Part shown: positions 14,916 through 22,397 of the stretch, one piece after another
How positions within the stretch are numbered: the stretch's first letter is position 1
Layout: every line of letters begins with the position of its first letter
NCBI GenBank assembly: GCA_022841965.1
Contig: JALHQM010000020.1
Coordinates: forward strand, 1 to 33,959
From: Hyphomicrobium sp.
Lineage (GTDB): Bacteria; Pseudomonadota; Alphaproteobacteria; Rhizobiales; Hyphomicrobiaceae
DNA: 33,959 bases
Direction: 5' to 3'
Translations under genes and position numbers: made by a program
The notes under the pieces: generated by a model
The model's database searches: none
Told to the model about the DNA's origin: nothing
Seen by the model: only the letters and a program-made list of their open reading frames with translations

Positions 14916-17156
14916 TCAGCCGTCTGATGCTGCGGCGTCGCGTTCGTCCGGTTTGGCGCTAGGCGGGGCGACAGTGCCACCCGCGACGCGGGCCCGCATC
15001 AGATCCTTTTCCAAGCGAACAGCCACGTCTTCTTCGCCAAGACGTGCGCGATACACCTGCACATTCGCGAGGACCTTGGCAACGTACTCGCGTGTTTCCT
15101 GGATCGGAATTCGTTCGATCCAATCGATGGGGTCGATTTTGGGGTCGCGGGGGTCGCCGAATTCGCGGATCCATTGACGGGCGCGGCCGGGACCAGCGTT
15201 GTAACCCGCAAGTGTGAGAATGTAGGAGCCGGTGAAATCCTGCATGCGGTCGCCGATGTAGGCGGAGCCCATCATCGTATTATAGGCGGGGTCGGAGAGG
15301 AGGCGCTTGATATCGCATTTGATCTTGTAGTCCTGACAAACGTGCTTGGCCGTGATGGTCATGACCTGCAGCAGACCTTTGGCGCCGGCCCCTGATACGG
15401 TGAGCGAGTTGAACTCGGTTTCCTGGCGGGCGATGCCGAGAAGGAACGCTGTTTCGGGCGGTTTGCGCAGCGGCGAATAGGCCGGGAAGGGATGCACGGG
15501 ATAGGCGTAGTAGAACAGGTTTTTGTTGGCGGCGATGCCGGCTTTGCCTGTGCGGACGGCCGACTGCGTGTCGCCGATTGCTTCGGCGAGATGGGCGATC
15601 ATCGCGAGTTCGGCCTCGCTCTTGAGGAAGAAGCGGAGCTGGACGAGGAAGACGCGGCTGATCGATACGTCGAGCTTGGCCTTGTGCGCGATGACGACGG
15701 CTTGGGCGGCGTCGATGGTGTTGAATTTTTCCGTTTCATCGGGCGTTGGGCCGGCGGGCGGCGTGATGGGAAAGCTCTTGCGGCCGGGTTCCAGTTTTTG
15801 CAATGCGAGCAGGCCGTGGAAGGTGTCCCGGTCGCGGGTTGCTTCTTTGTAGGCCGCCATTGCGGAGGTTTGATCTTTCAGCGCTTCCGCCGTGCGGCCA
15901 ACCCAATAGTGGGCTTTGGCGCGGCTCAGCGGCCCGTCGGCTGCCTTTTGCATCGTTTCGAAGTGCGGTTTCGCCTTTGATGGGTCCTTCAGGTAACGCA
16001 GTGCGAGCCAACCGGCCATGAAGGACTGGTCTTTGAGCGGGTTGACGGTGAGGGGGCCGGGGTTGCGGACGATGTCGTAAGCCAGCTTCGGATTACCTTT
16101 GCGCAGAGACGCATAAGCGAGTGTCCGGCGTTCGATCCACCATTCGTCATTGTTGTTGACGGCGCTGGGTTGGGTGGGGACCGTCGCCATGATTTTGGCG
16201 GCCTCGTCGATTTTTTCGGCGCGGCGTAGAGCCTGGATCTTGTGGAACGTGAAGCCCCAATCGGTGGCATCGCCGGCAGGGGCGGCTTGGATGAGGCCGA
16301 GAGCGCCCTTTTGCTGCATGAACACGGCGAGGCGGGCGTCGGCGCGCTTGCGTTCGGCTTCGGGCAGCAGAGCGATGACACGCTTGGCGACCGCCGAGCG
16401 GCTGTTGCGGTCGTCCTTCCAGCGGACGTCATCGATGATGAGGCGATCGAGGCGCGCTTTGTGATCGGCGAGTGTGAGGAGGGATCCGAAACGGTCGAGA
16501 AAAGGCTTTTCGAATTTTGCGGCGAGAGACATCTCTCGCCACACCTTGACGGCGTATTTGCGCGCTTCATCCGTTTTGCCCTCCGCAAGATAGGACGACG
16601 CAAGGCTTGCAAATCCGGCTCCGTGGTCGGGGCCGCCAGCAGCAAAGGCCGAGCGAATGCTGTTCGGGCTGCCGCCACCGATAAACAGTGCCTCCTCGTA
16701 GCGCTGTGTCAGGAGCCGGCGTTCGGGCCATGCGGGGTTGCTGTCGAGAAAGGTCCGGTAGTCGGCGGCGGAGCCATAGCCGCTGCGCAGGCGGTGCCAG
16801 GTGGCAAGTTTGGCGGCGACGGGATTCGCAATCCGGGCGCGGTGTTGGTCGCCGTCTTCAGGTTTGGCGGCGCTGTATGACTTTACGGCTTCGCGGAGAG
16901 CGGAGGCATCGGCGTCAGAAATCTTGGTGGCGAGCAAGGGCGCGATGGCTTTGTCAAACCGGGCGGTGTGGGCTGCCTCGTCGGTACTGGGACTGTGGGG
17001 GCTGGGCAGGACGGGACGTAGGGAGGGCTCGGCTTGGGCTTTCAATGCGGGTGAGGCGGGTTCCGCTGCGGCTGGTTGACTGAGATGAGACAAAGTGGCT
17101 GTGGCAACCCCAGCTAGCGCTGTTAGCTGAACGAATGTCTTGAAAAATCTAAGCAA
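14916..17156 (-). CDS. Lytic transglycosylase (Slt family)
   Basis: Soluble-type lytic transglycosylases cut peptidoglycan between MurNAc and GlcNAc to give 1,6-anhydro products. The 746-residue product starts with a signal-like segment (FFKTFVQLTALAGVATATLSHLSQPAAA). A long alpha-helical superhelix region (about 60-540) is typical of Slt70-type enzymes. The SLT catalytic domain follows, with E579 in RQETEF as the catalytic acid, then GAKGLLQVM and AGYNAGPGRA. I chose the TTG at 17156 behind GGGAAGGGA because it opens directly into the signal peptide; an upstream in-frame start at 17267 would add a hydrophilic stretch and is unlikely. It is divergent from dapA and precedes the alpha/beta hydrolase. 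Confidence 0.93.
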   Translation of the reverse strand: MLRFFKTFVQLTALAGVATATLSHLSQPAAAEPASPALKAQAEPSLRPVLPSPHSPSTDEAAHTARFDKAIAPLLATKISDADASALREAVKSYSAAKPEDGDQHRARIANPVAAKLATWHRLRSGYGSAADYRTFLDSNPAWPERRLLTQRYEEALFIGGGSPNSIRSAFAAGGPDHGAGFASLASSYLAEGKTDEARKYAVKVWREMSLAAKFEKPFLDRFGSLLTLADHKARLDRLIIDDVRWKDDRNSRSAVAKRVIALLPEAERKRADARLAVFMQQKGALGLIQAAPAGDATDWGFTFHKIQALRRAEKIDEAAKIMATVPTQPSAVNNNDEWWIERRTLAYASLRKGNPKLAYDIVRNPGPLTVNPLKDQSFMAGWLALRYLKDPSKAKPHFETMQKAADGPLSRAKAHYWVGRTAEALKDQTSAMAAYKEATRDRDTFHGLLALQKLEPGRKSFPITPPAGPTPDETEKFNTIDAAQAVVIAHKAKLDVSISRVFLVQLRFFLKSEAELAMIAHLAEAIGDTQSAVRTGKAGIAANKNLFYYAYPVHPFPAYSPLRKPPETAFLLGIARQETEFNSLTVSGAGAKGLLQVMTITAKHVCQDYKIKCDIKRLLSDPAYNTMMGSAYIGDRMQDFTGSYILTLAGYNAGPGRARQWIREFGDPRDPKIDPIDWIERIPIQETREYVAKVLANVQVYRARLGEEDVAVRLEKDLMRARVAGGTVAPPSAKPDERDAAASDG

Positions 17157-17381
17157 TGATTGTCCCTTCCCGCCGTGGCCGGGTCTGTCCCGTCCGCCGA
17201 TGCTGTCGTCTTGCAGCCGTCCATCCGACCGCCTAATGTCGCGGCACTCGACCCGGCAGCTACCCACGCGCGCCGCGGTTTCTCGTTGTCAGGTAACGTA
17301 ACAACCGGGTTGGCCCTCTTCAAGGCGAAGACGGCCCGGCACGGGTGTTCCCCGATCCACGGGTCATTTCCAGAAAACCTC

Positions 17382-17401
17382 GTCCAAGCTCAGACTTGGA
17401 C
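17382..17401 (+). promoter_or_regulatory. Inverted repeat upstream of dapA
   Basis: GTCCAAG (17382-17388) and CTTGGAC (17395-17401) are exact inverted repeats with a 6-base spacer, ending 23 bp before the dapA start. It could be an operator or a leader hairpin. No lysine riboswitch-like structure is visible. Confidence 0.3.
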
Positions 17402-17424
17402 TCGACGCGCGACAGGATAGAGGC

Positions 17425-18315
17425 ATGTTCAAGGGGTCGCTGACGGCGCTCATCACACCGTTCAAGAACGGTCAACTCGACGAAGACGCGTTGGCGCGTT
17501 TCGTCGACTGGCAGATCACGGAAGGCACGCACGGTCTGGTGCCGACCGGAACGACCGGGGAGAGCCCGACGCTCGACTACGACGAGCACAAGCGGGTCGT
17601 TGAGATCACTATCGCGGCGGCGCGCGGCCGGGTGCCCGTGATGGCGGGGACGGGTTCGAACTCCACGGAAGAGGCGATCGAACTTTCGACGCATGCGGAG
17701 AAGGCCGGGGCATCCGCGCTTTTGATCGTGACGCCCTACTACAACAAGCCAACGCAAGAGGGGCTGTATCAGCATTACAAGGCGATCAACGATGCGGTGG
17801 GTATTCCGATCTTCATCTACAATATTCCGCCGCGATCGATCGTTGATATGTCGGTTGCGACCATGGCCCGGTTGTTTGAGTTGAAGAATATCGCCGGCGT
17901 GAAGGATGCGACGGCTAATCTGGCGCGCGTTTCGCAACAGCGCGCAGCCATGGGGCCGGACTTCATTCAGCTATCGGGTGAAGATGCCACCGCTCTCGCC
18001 TTCATGGCGCATGGCGGACACGGTTGCATTTCCGTGGTCTCGAATATTGCGCCGCGGTTGTGCGCAGAGTTCCAGACGGCCTGTCTGCGCGGGGATTTCA
18101 AGGCGGCGTTGGCGCTGCAAGACCGTTTGATGCCGCTGCACGATGCGATGTTCTGCGAGACCAATCCGGGGCCGGTGAAGTATGCCGCGTCGCGGCTGGG
18201 TCTGTGCTTGCCAGATATGCGGCTGCCGATGGTTCCGCTGACCGAGGGTGCGCGCAACTGTGTCGACGAGGCCATGGTGAAGGCTGGTCTGTTGACGGCG
18301 GCGGCTGCCGCGTGA
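17425..18315 (+). CDS. dapA: 4-Hydroxy-tetrahydrodipicolinate synthase
   Basis: DapA condenses pyruvate with aspartate semialdehyde in the first committed step to diaminopimelate and lysine, supplying peptidoglycan. The 296-residue length is normal. The Schiff-base lysine is K160 (AGVKDAT), the catalytic Tyr is Y132 (YNIPPR) and the TGTTGE motif is at 41-46. AGGATAGAGG lies just before the ATG. smpB follows 30 bp downstream on the same strand, as in many Hyphomicrobiales, and the two are probably co-transcribed. The divergent neighbour is a lytic transglycosylase. Confidence 0.97.
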   Translation: MFKGSLTALITPFKNGQLDEDALARFVDWQITEGTHGLVPTGTTGESPTLDYDEHKRVVEITIAAARGRVPVMAGTGSNSTEEAIELSTHAEKAGASALLIVTPYYNKPTQEGLYQHYKAINDAVGIPIFIYNIPPRSIVDMSVATMARLFELKNIAGVKDATANLARVSQQRAAMGPDFIQLSGEDATALAFMAHGGHGCISVVSNIAPRLCAEFQTACLRGDFKAALALQDRLMPLHDAMFCETNPGPVKYAASRLGLCLPDMRLPMVPLTEGARNCVDEAMVKAGLLTAAAAA

Positions 18316-18345
18316 CGCGACGAAGCGGGCAAGGATTGTAACGAT

Positions 18346-18822
18346 ATGGCGGCTGCCAAGGATGACGGGCGTAAGACTGTCGCCGAAAACCGGAAGGCAC
18401 GGCACGAGTTCTTCCTGACCGACACCTGGGAAGCCGGCATTATGCTGACCGGCACGGAGGTCAAATCTCTGCGCAAGGGGCAGTCGAACATCGGAGAGAG
18501 CTATGCCTCTTTCGAGGATGATGGGCTCTACCTCGTCAACTCCTACATCCCGGAATACAACAAGGCGGGCCGCTTCTTTCAGCATGAGCCGCGGCGCAAA
18601 CGGCGTCTTTTGCTGCACAAGGCGGAGATGGCCAAGATCTTCCAGGCCGTCGAGCGCAAGGGCATGACGGTGGTGCCTGTTGAGATGTATTTTAATGCGC
18701 GGGGAATTGCGAAACTCAAGTTGGCGCTGGCGGAAGGCAAGAAGCTGACGGATAAGCGCCAGGACGCGGCCAAGCGCGATTGGCAGCGGCAGAAGGCGCG
18801 GATTATGCGCGACAAGGGTTGA
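18346..18822 (+). CDS. smpB: SsrA-binding protein SmpB
   Basis: SmpB binds tmRNA and delivers it to stalled ribosomes for trans-translation. The 158-residue product shows the family's usual features: [12 protein letters not shown] near the start, GTEVKSLR and the [10 protein letters not shown] stretch in the beta-barrel, and the basic C-terminal tail ([16 protein letters not shown]) that enters the ribosomal channel. It lies 30 bp after dapA. The tmRNA gene itself is not in the window. Confidence 0.97.
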   Translation: MAAAKDDGRKTVAENRKARHEFFLTDTWEAGIMLTGTEVKSLRKGQSNIGESYASFEDDGLYLVNSYIPEYNKAGRFFQHEPRRKRRLLLHKAEMAKIFQAVERKGMTVVPVEMYFNARGIAKLKLALAEGKKLTDKRQDAAKRDWQRQKARIMRDKG

Positions 18823-18916
18823 TTGCTGGGGTTGACGGCGGTGGCGCCGAACCTGATGGATGCTGTTTGAAGCGACGTGAAACCGGCGTCCTGGCCTGGT
18901 TGAAGGATAACGATCG

Positions 18917-19450
18917 ATGAGCGAATGGCCGTACCCGGCTCCGGCGGATGACGGAGGGGCAATACATCTGGTCTCGGGCGCGCCGTTGCCTGATTTCGAA
19001 CTTCCTACGACAACGGGTGACCGGCTGTCGCTGGCGCGGGTGAGTGGGCTCAGCATCGTGTTTGTCTATCCGTGGACCGGAAAGCCCGGTGGGGCCAATC
19101 CCCCCGGTTGGGATCGAATCCCCGGCGCGCATGGATCGACGCCAGAGGCGCAGGGCTTCCAGATGCTTGCGGAGGACTTTCAAGCGCGCGGTATTCAGAT
19201 CCTCGGGCTCAGCACACAGTCGCGCGATTGGCAGCGGGAGTTTGCGTCGCGGATTGGCTTGACCTATCCGCTGCTCAGTGATGCGGAGTTCAAGGTGGCG
19301 GACGCGCTGCGGCTGCCGCGGTTCGAGGCCGGAGGTGAGACCTACCTCAAACGGCTGACGCTGATGTGCGCCGATGGTCAAATCGTGCGCACGTTTTATC
19401 CGGTGCATCCGCCGGACCGGCACGCTGCTGATCTCTTGGCGATGCTCTAA
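18917..19450 (+). CDS. Peroxiredoxin-like (AhpC/TSA fold) protein lacking the peroxidatic cysteine
   Basis: A 177-residue protein with the redoxin fold: FELPTTTGDRLSL near 27-39, the strand VFVYPWTGKPG at 48-58, and LGLSTQSRDWQREFA in the middle. In related proteins the loop after GWDxIPGARG begins CTPQSC, with the peroxidatic cysteine. Here it reads GAHGSTPEAQGF, so Ser74 replaces the cysteine and the second cysteine is also gone. One Cys remains in LMCADG. It therefore cannot act as a standard peroxiredoxin. GAAGGA lies 8 bases before the ATG. The frame is intact, so the loss looks tolerated or selected rather than decay. The role is unknown; a redox sensor or structural role is a guess. 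Confidence 0.8.
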   Translation: MSEWPYPAPADDGGAIHLVSGAPLPDFELPTTTGDRLSLARVSGLSIVFVYPWTGKPGGANPPGWDRIPGAHGSTPEAQGFQMLAEDFQARGIQILGLSTQSRDWQREFASRIGLTYPLLSDAEFKVADALRLPRFEAGGETYLKRLTLMCADGQIVRTFYPVHPPDRHAADLLAML

Positions 19451-19461
19451 CGCGCGTCCGG

Positions 19462-19899
19462 CTACATGACGTCGCCGACGACGTCTTCGGCCGAGTAGCC
19501 GAGTTTCTCCAGTCCTTCTTCGAGATAGTCGGCGAGTAGGGGCATGCCGAGCAGATACTTGGAGGTGGCGTTGGCGCGCTCGGAGCGCGCGGTCTCCATG
19601 GCTTCGGTGAATTCTTCGGCCTCAAAGGTGCCGCGACCAACCCATGCGAGGGCCACGAGGGCTGCCTGTTCGTCATCGTTGAGAGCGCCGATGAAACCGG
19701 CCAGTTCGTCCGCTGTTGGATCATCGGCGAAGTCTTCGAGGATTGCGGCGGGGTCTTCCTCGGCGTCGCCCTCATCGGTGGTGTCGTTCCAGGCTCCGAC
19801 CTTGGCGCCGTATTCGCGGGCCTTGACGATCACGTGGCCGACCTTTTCAGGTGCAATGCCAAAATCTGTAACTGGTTCCGATGACTCGTGGCGTTTCAT
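19462..19899 (-). CDS. DUF3775 domain-containing protein
   Basis: A 145-residue acidic protein matching the alphaproteobacterial DUF3775 family: the core ELAGFIGALNDDEQAALVAL (about 65-84) is followed by AWVGRGTFEAEEF. The C-terminal part is rich in helices and acidic residues. The family's function is unknown. No signal peptide or membrane segment is present. It follows the uracil-DNA glycosylase gene by 78 bp on the same strand and ends 11 bp from the convergent peroxiredoxin-like gene. It may belong to a minus-strand group with the glycosylase and NYN genes. Confidence 0.82.
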   Translation of the reverse strand: MKRHESSEPVTDFGIAPEKVGHVIVKAREYGAKVGAWNDTTDEGDAEEDPAAILEDFADDPTADELAGFIGALNDDEQAALVALAWVGRGTFEAEEFTEAMETARSERANATSKYLLGMPLLADYLEEGLEKLGYSAEDVVGDVM

Positions 19900-19977
19900 G
19901 GGCGCTTCCTCGACCTCGCTTTTGAGACGCTAACATGCCGGATGTGTTCTGCACACGATGTGGCGTGGATCAAAAAT

Positions 19978-20673
19978 TCAGGTGTGGCCAATGCTGGCCC
20001 GGATGGCGTGGAACACCGAATGAAACATGGTTTCGGTTAAGCGGCCGGTGTTGGTGTTGTAGCGCGAGCAGTGAAAGCTATCAAAAAGGGATAGGCCTGG
20101 GCCAATGGAATGTCGCGCGCCATGCGCAAATGGGTGAGCAGATTTTTTCAGGCTGAGCGTCGAGAGCGTCTGATCGTGAGCGATGCGGCCGAGGGCGAGG
20201 ATGGCGCGCAGGTTGGGTAGAGCGGCGAGGCGGGCCGCGAAGTAGGGCCGGCACGTCGCGATCTCTTCGGGTGTGGGTTTGTTTTCGGGCGGGACGCAGC
20301 GAACGGCATTGGTGATCATGCAGTCAACGAGGGTCAGGCCATCGGCGGGATCGGCTCTGTAGGTTCCCTGGGCGAAGCCGTAGCTGAGAAGCGTGCTGTA
20401 GAGTAATTCGCCTGCGTAATCGCCGGTGAAGGGCCGGCCGGTGCGATTGGCGCCTTTCAAACCGGGGGCGAGGCCGACGATGAGCAGGCGCGCGTCGTCG
20501 CGTCCGAATGATGGAACCGGCGCATTAAACCACACCGGCTCTGCCTTGCGGTGGTGATCAAGGAAGGCCGCCAAGCGTGGACACCGGCGGCAGTCGCAGG
20601 GTGCCTCGGGTGTAAAACCCCGGGACTCGGCCGGCGAGCGCGCGACGTCGATGCTGGTGGGGCGGCGTGGCAT
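19978..20673 (-). CDS. Uracil-DNA glycosylase, family 5 (UDGb type)
   Basis: Family 5 glycosylases remove uracil and other deaminated bases from DNA. The 231-residue product has the family 5 motif GLAPGLKGANRTGRPFTGD (residues 67-85) and the C-terminal HCSRYNTNTGRLT stretch that replaces the HPS-type motif. N-terminal cysteines (CDCRRC, about 26-31) and later ones fit the iron-sulfur cluster of this family. Unusually, the start codon lies inside a perfect 14-bp inverted repeat (20663-20692), with the weak ribosome site ACAGGTC at its centre. The gene is 28 bp after the NYN gene on the same strand. Confidence 0.9.
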   Translation of the reverse strand: MPRRPTSIDVARSPAESRGFTPEAPCDCRRCPRLAAFLDHHRKAEPVWFNAPVPSFGRDDARLLIVGLAPGLKGANRTGRPFTGDYAGELLYSTLLSYGFAQGTYRADPADGLTLVDCMITNAVRCVPPENKPTPEEIATCRPYFAARLAALPNLRAILALGRIAHDQTLSTLSLKKSAHPFAHGARHSIGPGLSLFDSFHCSRYNTNTGRLTETMFHSVFHAIRASIGHT

Positions 20674-20692
20674 GACCTGTCATGCCACGCCG
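20663..20692 (-). promoter_or_regulatory. Perfect 14-bp inverted repeat covering the UDG start codon
   Basis: CGGCGTGGCATGAC (20663-20676) and GTCATGCCACGCCG (20679-20692) are exact reverse complements with a 2-base spacer. On the minus-strand RNA the AUG at 20673 is in the 3' arm and the AGG that could bind ribosomes sits at the tip. With only two unpaired bases, the real hairpin would open a few pairs to form a loop. There is no T-run on either strand, so it is not a standard terminator. Confidence 0.7.
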
Positions 20693-20701
20693 AGCGCCCT
20701 C

Positions 20702-21346
20702 TTACACTTCTTCTTCAGAGACATCGTAGTCTTGGAATGATGTCCGTGGGCTGGCCGGAGCCGTGCTCGAGGGCCGGCTGCCACTGTAGGCGCGAGGTTC
20801 GCGGGCCGGCCGGGCGGCGGGGTCGCGTCCGATAACAGTTTCCAAGTCGGCAAGGTCAATGAATTGATCGGACTGGCGGCGGAGTTCGTCGGCGACCATC
20901 GGTTGTTGGGTTTGAAGGGTAGAGACGACGCTGACGCGCTTGCCGCGCTGCTGGAGGGCTACGACCAGAGGGCGGAAGTCGCCGTCGCCGGAGAATAGAA
21001 CGATGTGATCAAGGTTATCGGCCAAACGCATCGCATCGACGGCGAGATCGATGTCCATGTTGCCTTTGATTTTACGGCGGCCGCTTGCATCGGTGAATTC
21101 GCGCGCCGGCTTGGTCACCATCGTGAAGCCGTTGTAGTCGAGCCAATCGATGAGCGGGCGGATGGAGGAGTATTCCTGGTCTTCGACGAGGGCGGTATAA
21201 TAGAGCGCCCGAATGAGTTGGCACTTGCCGCGGAAGTGCGTGAGTAGACGCTTATAGTCGATGTCAAAACCAAGCGCCTTGGATGTCGCGTACAGGTTTG
21301 CGCCATCGATGAACAAGGCAACTCGTTCGTTCTGGTAGAAATGCAT
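20702..21346 (-). CDS. NYN-domain (LabA/PIN-like) protein
   Basis: NYN proteins are PIN-fold, predicted RNA-cleaving enzymes. The 214-residue product has the expected acidic motifs: FIDGANLY (D14, N17), KGNMDIDLAVDAM near 99-111 and LFSGDGDFRPLV near 120-131, which together form a metal site. The core ends near residue 160, after a LabA/DUF88-type VADELRRQSDQFIDL segment, followed by a low-complexity Arg/Pro/Ser tail with an acidic end (DYDVSEEEV). I chose the ATG at 21346 (MHFYQNERVALF) over the one at 21379; GAGAGG lies upstream. The gene is followed by the uracil-DNA glycosylase gene after 28 bp. The target RNA is unknown. Confidence 0.88.
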   Translation of the reverse strand: MHFYQNERVALFIDGANLYATSKALGFDIDYKRLLTHFRGKCQLIRALYYTALVEDQEYSSIRPLIDWLDYNGFTMVTKPAREFTDASGRRKIKGNMDIDLAVDAMRLADNLDHIVLFSGDGDFRPLVVALQQRGKRVSVVSTLQTQQPMVADELRRQSDQFIDLADLETVIGRDPAARPAREPRAYSGSRPSSTAPASPRTSFQDYDVSEEEV

Positions 21347-21835
21347 TATCGCCGTACCTCTCGCGCGCGTTGCGCGCACTTGCTGTTGTGCTATTTTTTT
21401 GTTTGTCGTCGATAGGGCTGCCGCGGCATTCTAATGTCCGACATCACCGTTTGAGTGACCGATTGAACGGACGCCAAATCCATAGCCGATCACAGTCTCA
21501 CCATTAACCCCTATAGGCCAACAAGTCCGGCGTGGCGAGTTTCTTTTATTCCTGTGAGGAATTAATTGTATCAATCCTAATGACTTACTCCGTATAGGCA
21601 CAGAATGAGCGCTCTCGATTTACCCGGAGCAATCGTCCTTTGACTTGCGGGCGAGGTCAGCCTGTGGCAATAGCCTTGCACGTGGCTGGCGGGCATCCGC
21701 GCGGCCCTTTGTCTGTTTCCAAAATGACTACGTTGGACGACCCGGCTAAGTATTCTGCTGGCTGCAAGATCTGGGCGACAACGATCCGCCGCAGATTTTG
21801 TTCCGTGAAACCCAAACCTCGAGGACTTACTCAGG
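21347..21835. other. Long divergent intergenic region upstream of rpoZ
   Basis: This 489-base gap lies between the NYN gene (minus) and rpoZ (plus). Its first half is rich in A and T compared with the rest of the window. I see no tRNA and no convincing gene. A 12-codon frame (21604-21642, starting MSALDLPGA) and a frame from about 21724 that overlaps the rpoZ start are possible leader peptides but have no ribosome sites worth naming. A sigma-54-like motif lies at 21665-21680. Confidence 0.5.
21665..21680 (+). promoter_or_regulatory. Sigma-54-like -24/-12 motif upstream of rpoZ
   Basis: TGGCAATAGCCTTGCA matches the TGGCAC-N5-TTGC pattern with the exact 10-base spacing between GG and GC. It is 156 bp before the rpoZ start. 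Single matches occur by chance, and I see no obvious activator site, so this is tentative. Confidence 0.3.
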
Positions 21836-22267
21836 ATGGCTCGCGTTACCGTCGAAGATTGTGTCGATAAGGTTCAGAACCGGTTCGAACTCGTGCTTCT
21901 GGCCGCGCATCGGGCGCGCAGCATTGCCAATGGCAGCCCGGTGACTATCGATCAGGAAAACGACAAAAATCCCGTGATTGCGCTGCGTGAGATCGCCGAG
22001 CAGGCCATTCCCCCAGACGACATGCGTGAGAGCCTGATCCACTCGATCCAGAAGAACGTGGAAGTCGATGAGCCGGAAGCGGGCGCTGCGCCTCTTCTGG
22101 CCATTGAGCGGCGCTCTCCCATTCTCGGTCGCGACGATCCGTCGAGCGATATGCAGGTCGACGTCATGACGGAAGAGCAGTTGTTGCGCGGACTGGAAAG
22201 CATGACGCCGTCGGAGCCGTCGTCGGCTGGGACGGGGCCGGCCAATCCGCGCGAGCGCGGCCGTTAA
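21836..22267 (+). CDS. rpoZ: RNA polymerase omega subunit
   Basis: Omega helps assemble RNA polymerase by binding the beta' subunit and forms part of a ppGpp-binding site in proteobacteria. The 143-residue product starts [30 protein letters not shown] (given here in part: [15 protein letters not shown]), the signature N-terminal helix, followed by [11 protein letters not shown]. The C-terminal half is a longer variable tail, usual in alphaproteobacteria. It precedes the bifunctional (p)ppGpp enzyme gene by 130 bp, the usual rpoZ-spoT linkage. Confidence 0.96.
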   Translation: MARVTVEDCVDKVQNRFELVLLAAHRARSIANGSPVTIDQENDKNPVIALREIAEQAIPPDDMRESLIHSIQKNVEVDEPEAGAAPLLAIERRSPILGRDDPSSDMQVDVMTEEQLLRGLESMTPSEPSSAGTGPANPRERGR

Positions 22268-22397
22268 ACCTTCCGCCGGGGCCCTACAACTCCGGCTTCT
22301 TTCATGATAATCGCCGCGCGCACGCCTTATAAAAGGTTTGCCGCGGCGTTTTCGTTTAAGCTCCTGCCCACGGCTATCCGAGGACCCATTCGCCGCC

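Noticed and set aside
14881..14980. Upstream start for the alpha/beta hydrolase that overlaps the transglycosylase gene
   Set aside because: The extra residues do not look like the family, and the ATG at 14881 has a strong ribosome site.
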